Positions 41,926-52,390 of a stretch of DNA of 64,000 nt are shown here, piece by piece (the first letter of the stretch is position 1; each line of letters starts with the position of its first letter). This DNA comes from Cristatella mucedo. Its lineage: Eukaryota > Bryozoa > Phylactolaemata > Cristatellidae. The DNA lies in assembly GCA_009760855.2 (NCBI GenBank), contig WPIO01000071.1:1951001-2015000 (forward strand). Direction: 5' to 3'. Under the pieces are notes generated by a model that had not been told where the DNA came from, ran no database searches, and worked only from the letters and a program-made list of their open reading frames with translations. The translations under genes and the position numbers were made by a program.

Positions 41926-41976
41926 TCAATCTAAAGAGTCGGTACTGCAAGCCGTTGCCTTGAAAGACTATTCGGG

Positions 41977-42155
41977 GAGCCGTGATGGCTCACTAGGTAA
42001 GGCAGTTGTTTTTTCACGATCTTGATCCCGAGGTCGTGGGTTCGAATCCTGCGGTGGGCGATTCTGTATTGCCAACTGCAAGCGTTGGTGACAGCCCTTT
42101 AAGGCTCTTCTGTCGCCATATAAAAAATATGCTGCTAAATCAGCAAGTATTTTTT
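41977..42155 (+). mobile_element. SINE1, near full length
   Basis: Head gccgtgatggctcactaggt, B box gtcgtgggttcgaatcctgc, body gattctgtattgccaactgc, tail gctcttctgtcgccatataa and a t-rich end. It has the best-preserved B box of the family in this window (ggttcgaatcc, identical to a tRNA B box). Confidence 0.9.
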
Positions 42156-43935
42156 ATATTTTGGTCACCAGCACTGCCCTTCCCTCGGTGTTCCAAGCAT
42201 ATCTATTCTCCGTGTAACTATCGAAAGATCGCTTGGCCGAAAAAGCTTCAGCTCACGAAGGCGTGTTCTCTTTTCGGAATGCTGCTAACTGCCGATGAGC
42301 AAGATTTTAACGATTGCATTTGAAAATGAAATGTAGATATTGCGGCTACGTCGGTCGTTACAAGCAGCTCCGAAGCATAAACATGGAAACTAAATTAAAT
42401 CATAAGTAAAGGCCGTCTTGGTACCTGGTGGGCGACAGAATATTATCATCCTTAGCAACTTGTGGTTGGAGAAGCGATTAGAAGGCATTCTTGGAGGCAA
42501 TAGCGAAAAAGTTTGACATTGGACCACTTAGCCATAGGCTACTCCACAGCTACTTACAGTAAACTGTGGGTATGGAAGTACATAAGAGAGCCTGTCAGAA
42601 TGGCATCGTAAGAATCAGGCAGTTGATTGATTTCTACCAGGTTTTGGTCACAGAAAACATGGCCATTGGTGTGGTCAAGAATCAAATAACATTTTAGTAA
42701 AGGTTCACTGCAATGAATGCTTAAAGGAAATACATACCTTACAAAATCTGGCAAAATACTTAGTTGCATTTGAATGGTTATAGTAGCCTCTCATTGACTA
42801 TAGTGCATAGTATTGCAGCTAAGAGCCTGCACTAACAATCTAGTAGAATCTGGGCAGTGCAGAATGCCCTCATAGGGTCGAGCAGGAATGAAGCCGTCTA
42901 TTTGTTCTAGGATCAGTTATTCGAAGGCTTTCTAACTATAAACTTATTAACTCCAAATGACTAGAACTATGAGTTGAAAAATAGTGTGTCAAGACTATAA
43001 TATCAAGAAATATATTATTATAACGACTTTTGATTTAGTTTACCTAGGAGTTCGAGAGCACGCAGTGTCATAGCATGATGTCTGCCCGACCAGCCCACGT
43101 TAGGCAAAGCCTAACAACTACATCTAAAGGACCAGCCATAATAACCAGGCATAACTTGAGAGTAGCCACACTGTATAGCATAGTAGTCATCTGAGCATAA
43201 AGCTCGTCTATTGGAGCAAGGTCACTATATCACAGATCTAAACTAATCATCCCTTTGCACTTGCACACAAGCAATATTAACTCGTCGAATGACTAAGTGG
43301 CAGGTGTACATGTTGTGAATAATGGCTGTTGACCCTCGATCAAGCCAAATTAGACATTGGTTTGGTATCAACTGCACAAACTGGGGGGTGGCATTTTGGT
43401 ACTGCTACTTTGGAACTTTGGCTCTTGGGATTCGACATATGCTAAACATCGAACGCAGCAGGTTTGTCTTGCCATTTACAACATGGTTATATTAGCGACA
43501 AAATAGGCGACATCATTGCAACAACAATGCACACAGGTCATTCTGAAATCAAATGACCGTCTGAAACGCCGGCACGATCGTTGCAGCACGATTTTCTTCT
43601 GTCCACTGGCTCATTCATACGTCTAATGAGGCTTCCGACTTGACCACGTGACACGCGAGGGCTGCCGCGACCTGCCACTTCTCAGAGCGGACACAGTTTG
43701 TGCTCGCTTGCTTGACAGATTGCAACGATGACAGCTCAAGCACCAACTTGCCTTGCCAGGCTTGTCCAGATCGTGACTCAGGGGGGATAATGCCTCAGGG
43801 AGAAAGTGTGTGTATGCTGTGCTGGTCTCTACAACCACTCCAGCGCGCCACTCACGCGCACCGCGGCAACGGCCAGGTGGCAAAGCAAAGGGTCGAAGCA
43901 GGGCCGGCAGCAACTGCTGCTTCGGGCGGACGCGT

Positions 43936-46900
43936 TCACATCTGGCCGCACTGCGTTATGACGACCGGCAGCTTGGGCCTGTTGTTGGGACCCGTCGGCA
44001 CGTTCTCTATTTTTCGCACTACGAGCATTCCGTCAATGATGCGTCCTGCAAACAAATGTAGTGATCGTTATGTGAGAGTGTATACCCGAGCCCGTGGGAA
44101 CGCTGCCACCGCCTAACTTTAGTCGTGTGCTGGTACTAGGCTGGGGAGGCCCCCAGACCTTGGCTAGTGAATCATCAGAGCACAGCATTACTGCTGCTAG
44201 CAAAGCACAGTGTTCATGAGTCGCAGACAACACACAGTTCCTCTGAGAGTTAACGTCTGCATGCCAGGGAAAAATATAGCTCTGTCGATTACTGTTTAGA
44301 AGTGTTCTCGAAAGTCGATTGCTATTCCTCAAGATGCACACCTATATATATATATAACACAGACAGACGACAGCGAAGGTGGCAGCAGCCTGTCTGGCAG
44401 CAATCCACAGTGGGTGGTGCAGCTGATGGCAACAACATTGACGTCACCACAGGTGGCGGTGACGTCAGCTCTAGCAGCAGCACTGCTGGACGATGGCACT
44501 ATGCTACAAACCAACTTATAAGTTAATTGCCAACATTATAGTCTTATAGTCTAAGAAAGAATATATTACAATCAAAGATTGAACTAATGTAGAGTAGACA
44601 CGAAGCAGTAAATCTGGCTACTCCCTATCAGCTAACTAGTAGCATCACCAAATCACCAAGCCAGAGGTGGAAGCAGAGTCCCGGAAGACTGCAAGTTGTG
44701 AGGGGTATGTGGCTCACTGACACAAAGTACGAAGTAGTCCTAGTAACCACGCATACGTGACAGTGAGGGCTCTTATAAGCCGGCTTGGCGCCATGCAGCT
44801 GAGAAAAACGTTTAATCGGAAGCTGGGGTGGCAGTAAATTTAAAACAGCAATACATCTGTAAGTAGTTGTTTTTGCTTGCTGAGCAGTGTTACTGCATCC
44901 TTTTTTGGGCCCACTTTGGTGGCAGCAAGCGATGCCTACAAACTTGCTTAAGAGCGAAATTGCAGAGCTTTATGATAACTGAATGGACTTGGCAGCCAAT
45001 GAAGCATCTAGAGCAAGTAACCAGTGAATAATAAATCTAGGCTGATCTATGAGCCACGACGATCGTGCCGAGTGCCAATGCTCCTAGCAAATTCAGTGAA
45101 CTACAAGGGATTCGCAGAGCACACAGCAGAAGCTCGCTGACAGCTGAAGTAGATGAACAGATGTGTGCAAAAATAGCCATGCTTTGACAAACGCCTATCA
45201 TTTCCCCACGTACGCACTTCTACCGAGTATCCTATATCTATTATTAACCTCTATAATATTGAATATGCATTCCCCATGTCCTGAAAGTTGAAGATAAGGA
45301 AAGCGCAAGTCGCAGGTCGAGTCACATACATTGCATGAACGTTGACCGCACAGAGAGACAAAGGAAAATCTACCAATTCAAGACTATGTAGTCCTTTGCA
45401 GGCCCTCGTAAGGAGCGTACAGGGCCAAAAAGGGCAATGCGTACAACAAACTCTACAACAGGAAGAGATTGATAGAGAAGCCCCGGACAGTACCAGGCTG
45501 TTAAATCTAGATGACGACCTGACGCATTAAAAAGACAAACAAAGGAAGAGAGAGAAGGCAAGAGGCAAGCACTTCACGACGCAGGTCGCGGGTTCGAGTT
45601 CTTGCCTAACAAGAGGCCGGGCTCACCCTGAAACTCAGGCCCACATCAAATTGCAATGCAGCACTGGAATTTCCAGTGATCTTTAAATGGGGTTAAGCTA
45701 TTCGATAAATGACTTTGAGAACGAAGCTTTGTCAGGGACAATAGATATATACTCAGGACCTGCGTATTACAGCAGGCCAGCAATACGACCACTGGACCAC
45801 GGGCTCATTGTCCTGCTGGTGAATAAAGCTGCCGCCTCACCTCGTGGCGTGCACGACATCACTGCTGTCACGCAGGACCAGTACTTGCACCAAGGGCTAA
45901 CCACATAGCTATCGACATGGAGCCTCCTTCTATAAGATCGATTAGAAAAAAATAAGGGAAAAAAGACGCTCATGGTGCTGGGAGCTAATCCCAGCTGCAA
46001 CAGGCTGGCTGCTGTGAGCTATCTGATCCGAGTGCTCTGATCCATGAAACAACGACTGATCACATAAGCATCGGGACTCACCGAAGACGACGTGCTTGTT
46101 GTCGAGGAAGTCACACGGTGCACACGTAATGAAGAACTGGCAGCCGTTTGAGTCGGGTCCGCTGTTCGCCTATAAATTCGTTTCATGCATATGCACACGA
46201 TGGTTCAAGGCAGACTGGTCATCAGCACGAGCAGATCAGCAGACAATGGATGACAAGTTAAACAAAAGTTATCAGGGACCTGAATTCATAATATATTCTC
46301 CAAATTCTTCATTCAAAAGAATTCCAAGTTATTTTGCATTAACAGTGAATAACTTTAGCAGGTATGCATCAGTACCACAGAGGGCACTTACACGAGAACA
46401 ACTTCCCAATCATGCTTCAGCAAGGACATTTGTCACTACCGTCGATGTCCCCTTCCAACGTGTCGCACCGACGCACATACACGAGTGAGCCAGTCACGTG
46501 TGAACCCGGTCATTTAAAGTCAGTCGCATGTGAACAGGTCAACTGTTTCATATCGTTTGGCTGAGATCACGGCTTAAAGCCTCAGATCAGGGCCCCAGAT
46601 CTGATGAACAGAAAAAAGAACCAAGTCCCAATACTGACTGGAGTTGCTGCCTAAAGCTACAGGTCAGCGCTGATTCAGTAGCCTCATTTGTATCGAGTAG
46701 CCTCATTTGTATCAACTAGCTTCATTTGTATTGAGTAGCCTAATTTGTATCGAGTAGCCTCATTTGTATCGAGTAGCCTCATTTGTATCGAGTAGCCTCA
46801 TTTGTATCGAGTAGCCTCATTTGTATCAACTAGCTTCACTTGCACTGGGCCAGAAGAGCCTTGACGGCTATCGCCAACGCTCACAGTGGGTACTTTCAGA

Positions 46901-49900
46901 CAAGGCAAACCTACAAGAGCCATGAGGCACATGGTCAAAGGCAAAAGAAGTCACTAACAGTAAGAGTAGCTGTATTTGAGAGGCAGAAGAGGCTATTGCC
47001 ACCGCTCATTATGGGCAATAAAGAAGCAACTGCTGAAGGACTCGCACGGCAGGCGCCACAGGTGAAGGTCCTGTCACAGACGGCCCTGAATAAAGAGTCG
47101 ATTGTCACCATCGTTTGGGCCAGAGGTTAACGTGCTCCCCTTTGACAACCGATGTCTTAGGCTCGAGCCGTTTGGAATATGTGAAGCACCTAGATAGAGA
47201 TTAAGTTCTCCTGGGGCGCTATACAAATGAATTATATCCTTACATAATTATAATGCAAACCAGAAAGGGAGTAGTAAGATACAAGTCTTGCAGAAGCTAG
47301 CTCGCCAGGGCACAGGGACTGCTCGAGAGTACACGACTAGTTAGGCTAGCTAGTGAGCCGAGTTGATTTCGCACTCACTTCCCAGCGAGGGTAGCCGAAT
47401 GCTTTCACCATTGTCTACAAAGGCCACACACGGCAGCGGCGGCCTCCATCTGAATGCCCGCGTCTTTAGTCCACCTAGGTTAGCATGTTTTTTATCTGTA
47501 GGGCAGAGCATCTGACCACAGTATGCAAGAAGTTGCACAAGCAGGCTTAGATGGCCAACAAACTTGTCGGGGGGGGGGGGATACTCAGCATGGCTCACTA
47601 GCTAAGCACATGATGACGATAGATAAACAGATACACGGTTCTGTGCAGACACGCAGAAGGTGCATGGCAGAGCCGAAGACAGGCCAGGGCTAGGGTTACG
47701 GCTAGGGCTAGGGCTAGGGTAGGGATGGGTATGCGCTAAGACAAGCCTCAGACTCCTACCACCTACCATCGACAGCATGCCGGCACCGGTGTGCCTCACT
47801 TTGAAGTTCTCATCGGCGAACTTGGTGCCATATATGCTCATCAGGCCAGTGCCATCGCCCTGTAAATTCGAAAGTCAGTCACGCGCCGTCCGACACGTAT
47901 TCCGCATATCCCCATAGACATGCAAGCTCGACGGCGGCTTAGGCAACAGCTGCCGCACTAGCATTCGATACACACAGAGCGACTTTACTGGTTGGCCGAC
48001 CAGAGTAGCGCAGACAAGCTAAAGGGTAGACAAGCAGCTGATTCAGCAGCCTCGCTCTCTTAGGGTAGCTGCGGAAGAGCCTCACTCACATAGCACGGCG
48101 GAAGAGCCTCGAGCTGGCTTGTGGTCCGCTCGAAGCACGCAATAAAGAATCGACTGCTGCACCCGAGCGTGGGCAGCGGCGAGCGTGCACGTTACATGCT
48201 TGTGGGCTAAGACCAAGCTGCTCAGTAGGATCGCAGGAGGCACCGAGCTGTCTGCTGCAGGAATCGAGTCCAACGATGCAGGTCCTTAACTCGCCAGCGA
48301 ATCACTGCCGAGCAAAGACCCAGCAGCGGAGTGAGGCCGGTGACCAAGGTCGCAGCAGCATTACGCTGCCCCATCTAGCAGTCAGCCCAGCCCACCAGCC
48401 GGGCGGCTGCAGCAGCAGCGGTCTGAAAGCTGCACGGCTCGTTCGCACGGAAGGAATGAAAGGTGCGTGTGGTCTTCACGACCGAGGTCGTCGGTTCGAA
48501 TCCTGCAGTGGGCGGACAATCCTTCATTGCCAACTGTACGAGGTGGTGATAGCTGTTAAGGTTCTTCTGCAGTTATACGAATGAGGCTGTTGAATCAGCT
48601 AATATGTATTTATTTATCTGCAATTCGTCCTTCGTGTGCACATGCCTGCTTACACTGTGCCTGCTGCATGCGCATGTTCCCACCATTCATTTGGTAATGT
48701 AATGTATCTCCGTCTGTAACTCCACAAAGTTATAAAGACTATGTGGGTGTTACGCAGGAGTGCTTTGTATAGCGCACTCACAGCCTAAGCGGCTTTCGGT
48801 ACGCATTTGGTAGCCAGCAGACTTTATCTCACGCAACAAAGTGGGAAGCATAGCAGAGTCAGGAGAGCAGTTGAGGTAGTGAGTAGCATAGAAGTAGCAC
48901 TTCAGGACCGCTGAAAAAGATGAGCCATAGTCGGCAGTAGGAGAGTAGTTGTCGTTGCGTAAGAATTGCGAAAGCGAGTTCCACAGTCCAGGACCTGCAG
49001 AGCTCAAGCTTCTGTCGCCAACGGTCTTTAGGCGGTGGAATGGAACAGCTTATTTATTGTCCACACAGGACCCGAGGGTGCGAAGAGGCTGAAACTGGTG
49101 CAGCAGTTCAGCTAGGTACGAAGGAGCCAAGCCGTGGCGGGCCTTGTGGGTCAGCGTAAGAACTTTGCTCTGGATCTGTTGCTCAACCGGCATCCATCCT
49201 AGCTCTTTTAGCAGAGGAGACACGTGCTCAAACCGCTGGGACTTGAAGACTAGCCTTGCAGCCATATTCATAGTCTGCTGCTGTGGCCTAATAGATTTAT
49301 TTGGCAGCCCAGCCAGTAAGGAATTGCAATAATCAAGCCTAGACAGAACTAAGGAGCTAGTTAAATTTTTTACAAGCAACTGTGGGAGACAGCTCCTAAT
49401 CTTGGATAGGGATCAGACGTGATGGCTAGCTGTAGAAGCAGTCTTCTAAATGAAGCTTTAAAAATTGAGGCAGTTGTCGAAAACGACACCTAATTTTCGA
49501 GCACGTGGTGATGGTCGCACAATAGCATCACCTATTATAAGAGCAAAGACTTTTAATCCAGAAACACGCTTAGGTTGTCCTATGAGCAACCGATCGGTTT
49601 TATCATCATTTGATTTCAGGAAGTTTTCCTACATCCAGGATCGAATATCGGCAAGGCAAGCATTCAGTTTCTCAGGTCAGCAGATTCCGGCGGTTTCAAT
49701 GACAAATACAACTGAGTATTATCAGCATAGAAGTGATATCCTATTTAATGGGCCTTAATGACTTTTCCCAGAGGTTGAGCATAAATGGAGAACAGCAAGG
49801 AGCCGAGTAGGGACCCTTGAGGGACTCCACAGGTGACCCTTCTCGTGTGTGAGACATGACCCGAAAGTGCAGCTTAGCCAAAGCACGTGTCTGCAGCTGC

Positions 49901-52198
49901 CACCAAAGCCAGGGGTCTTCCACTGAGCTCGTTGGCAGCTTCACGCAGCCTGTCGCGTGGAGTCGTCACGTGATGCTTTCACTCAGCTCGAGCTGGACCT
50001 CACGCAGCTCTCCTTGTAGTCAGACAAGCCTGTGCCTACCAAAACACCATGGACCGAAGCTGCTTTGCTATTTTCTGGGCCCTCAGCACATTCCTATACT
50101 AACTAGTTGTAGAGCTTATCACTAAAGTAGGAGAGTAGGTGAAGTTGCCAACAGAAGCAGCACAGCTCAAAATAGTTTGTAAAGGCACTAGAAGCGCTAC
50201 ATGGAATGCAGGCAAAATGCCTGCCCATTCACCGTGGTATGCCAGTCCCTGAGCAAAAGATGATGGCACGACCTGGCAGAACCTCTAGCTAGCTACAGTG
50301 GTATAGACAAGTACTACGTGCCATGCATGGTTTTCCAAACAGGATTTCAAAACCAAATGGTCATCAATGCATACAGAGACCTTGCAGCAAAGAACTGTTT
50401 CGGACTGCGCTACAGAGTCGCAGGAGCAGCTTTGTTGACAACCTAGAGACTTGCCACGATAACACAGCTGTTGCAGTATGTTGGCACGGGAAGGAAGCAA
50501 GCACATTGCAGTCCCCCATCAATAAGTAGTATTCTCCCAAGCACTCTGCAAGCTCCCTGAAGGCCTCGACATTAATCATAATAATAAAAATAATAACAAT
50601 AATGCACTTGATAAAGAGCCCTCAGATAACTCAATCTCTTTCTAGACATTAGCCAGCCAAGGCAAGAGTTCAGCTTCCACGTTTAAAAGAGTCAGCTGCA
50701 TTATACATTATCTGCCTATTACTACACCTAGCAGCTAGGTCGGATCTACGTGACTGGAAACAACTGGAAAATGCAGGTCCAGAAAACTTTCGACGGGAAG
50801 GATAATTTAACCCTGATATGCAAAATACATCATCACTCTGTCAACATTAGTAGCTAATACAACCCCATCTCACGTGTCGAGTATCGTTAATAAAAACAAC
50901 TTGCAAGGAAGGAAGGCCGTGACCCTCGTCATGACCAATACATGGAAAAAGCAAGCAGTTCAGGTCAGCTGAGTGAGCACGAACTGCACGTGTCACGCAC
51001 GATCGCATCATGCGAGCACCGATCAGACACAACTCGCTCGCACCCGCCATCGAAAGTACCTACATTCACAAAGTCTCCGCCTTGGATCATAAAGTCCTTG
51101 ATGACTCTGCAAAGCAAACACGAATTAACCGGCAATCGCACGGATCACTCCAGGCTGCTGAACATGCTATAACAAGAAAGGATAGGCACAGCGGACCGTG
51201 GTCTACAGCACGTGGCCACTCGAAACCTGGGGGGGAGGGAGGAAAGACGCGGTGAGACACGGCGATCGACAAGACGGCGTGCCAGATGGAAACGCAAGCA
51301 CGCAATACGTAGTCCGGCTGAGCACCAAGCTCACCTGTGGAATGTGCAGCCCTTGAAGCCCTGAGGGACTCCGTCGCGACGATACTCCCCTGTGCACAGC
51401 TGTCTGAAAGCGCGGCAACACAGGGTGAGTCACTACGTGACAACGCGAGGAAACACGCGAGTCACGGATAAGCTCGTGCTCATGTGCTAGCAATCGCCAC
51501 GAGATGAAATAGATTATTTTCGGCGACCGTCGACCGCGATGAAAGCAGCGACATGGCAGCTGGCCACCAAGCGACGACGCGCTCTCATGATTCCAAATGG
51601 GTGAGCATAAGCTAGCGTCCCACCAAGACAGCGTGGCCTGATGTAAAAGCCCCTCTGTCAGCGCCATGGATATATGTACAGACCGCGAACGCACCTGAAG
51701 TTTTCAGCTGTTTTTGGAACGATGTCCATAAAAAGCTCGAACTTTACACGACCAATTTCCTACGTCAAATAAATGTTGTCATAAAGACATAGAACATGAC
51801 GACGTAGGTTAAAAATAGTAATAATAACACATTTGTATGGCGCCACCGGTGAATTAAACCTCTTTCTAGGCACTTTACATTTACTGCAAGAAAGTTGGGA
51901 CCACAAAGCGGCCGGTTTGTATCAAGAGGCTTTCTACTTTGTGCAGGCCGTAAGCTTATTTTTGCAATGCTAATGCAATGCTGCTGTATCATGTTGATGC
52001 TGCTTAGGTTGAAACGGCTGTGAGCAGCAAATCGCCTAAACCGGCAGTTATACGCTACACGCGCTGCGTATCAACTTACGGAACAATCGCACATCACATT
52101 TAAAATGCGTTGGTCAATGATCTTACCGTATTTCCGACAGAAATGTCGAAGAAAACCACTGGATTGTCCAAATTCACGCGCGCAGACAGCTTGTCCAT
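43936..52198 (-). CDS. PPIH: Peptidyl-prolyl cis-trans isomerase H (U4/U6.U5 snRNP cyclophilin), 7 exons
   Basis: Exons (minus strand, 5' to 3'): 52198-52127, 51759-51695, 51403-51335, 51106-51064, 47859-47767, 46169-46082, 44045-43936; total 179 aa with all phases matching. The whole protein is one cyclophilin domain. The active-site Arg69 lies in FHR, followed by [12 protein letters not shown] (Phe74, Gln77) and NGCQFFITC (Gln125, Phe127). The end is VVITQCGQM. The inserted segment [20 protein letters not shown] and the overall length match PPIH rather than other cyclophilins. PPIH binds PRP4/PRP18 in the tri-snRNP and aids spliceosome assembly in the nucleus. The position equivalent to cyclophilin A Trp121 is Phe135. 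The exon 4 donor is gtaggt at 51,063. Confidence 0.96.
46676..46845 (+). repeat. 20-bp minisatellite, about eight copies, in PPIH intron 5
   Basis: The unit agtagcctcatttgtatcga repeats head to tail. Units three and nine carry a shared variant (actagcttca), suggesting that a block was duplicated. Spacing is exact and there are no unique spacers. Confidence 0.9.
46848..46892 (-). mobile_element. SINE1 body fragment
   Basis: The string gccagaagagccttgacggc, then tatcgccaacgctcacagtg, is the reverse of the SINE1 body. A second similar fragment (ggcagaagaggctattgcca) occurs at about 46,981. Confidence 0.55.
47108..47235 (+). mobile_element. SINE2 copy in PPIH intron 5
   Basis: The head contains ggccagaggttaacgtgctc and the B-box region gtcttaggctcgagccgttt. 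The tail is gaagcacctagatagagatt and aagttctcctggggcgctat, then acaaatgaatta. Confidence 0.8.
48470..48615 (+). mobile_element. SINE1 copy in PPIH intron 4
   Basis: The B-box region gaggtcgtcggttcgaatcc, then caatccttcattgccaactg and gttcttctgcagttatacga, ends in aatcagctaatatgtattta. The A-box half is degenerate. Confidence 0.75.
48694..49860 (-). mobile_element. LINE-A copy with mutated RT active site
   Basis: It shares the layout of the 10.3-kb copy but is more decayed. The minus strand has an RT segment with [15 protein letters not shown], so the catalytic YADD reads YADN. Later come [18 protein letters not shown] and [15 protein letters not shown]. It has several stops and small deletions, is 5'-truncated within the RT domain and carries a TGTAA-type tail at the left. 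PPIH intron 4, sense orientation. Confidence 0.9.
50578..50655 (-). mobile_element. LINE-B 3' terminus
   Basis: Aataataaaaataataacaa, then tgcacttgataaagagccct and cagataactcaatctctttc; only the last 80 bp or so of the family. Confidence 0.7.
51818..51895 (-). mobile_element. LINE-B 3' terminus in PPIH intron 1
   Basis: Taataataacacatttgtat, then ggcgccaccggtgaattaaa and ctttctaggcactttacatt; the terminal segment only. Confidence 0.65.
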
Positions 52199-52390
52199 TC
52201 TGCCGGCAGGCGGAGGTCAAGGTAGCGCAGAAGAGCTGATTCGTTTCAACGGCAACTCAGTTATGTTCTTCACGCATCGTGATCATGAGGATAAATTTAT
52301 TTTTTAATTTATTGCTATTTATATTATAAAATCAGCGTATTTCTAGTTACTTTAACAGTTACCGGATGCTGAGCGCTTCGTATCTCCAAC
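52199..52390. promoter_or_regulatory. Putative bidirectional promoter, PPIH (-) / BCAS2 (+)
   Basis: Only 192 bp separate the two ATG codons. The centre (about 52,295-52,335) is AT-rich (aatttattttttaatttatt), while both flanks are GC-balanced. It must contain both transcription starts unless upstream exons exist. No known core motif is claimed. Confidence 0.65.

Larger units (their letters stand above)
40952..43935. other. Intergenic region between ING and PPIH 3' ends
   Basis: No gene was recognised. It contains SINE2, LINE-B and SINE1 copies at 41.1-42.2 kb and an interleaved complementary segment at 41,353-41,410. About 42,200-43,900 is unique-looking, moderately AT-rich sequence with only short frames. 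The two flanking genes end towards each other. Confidence 0.55.

Noticed and set aside
46676-46845. CRISPR-like array
   Set aside because: Twenty-base units are directly adjacent without unique spacers, in eukaryotic intron sequence.
47690-47725. Telomere-like ctaggg/ttaggg units
   Set aside because: Only a few degenerate units (ctagggttacggctagggct) occur inside PPIH intron 4; they are too few and irregular for a telomere or interstitial telomeric array.
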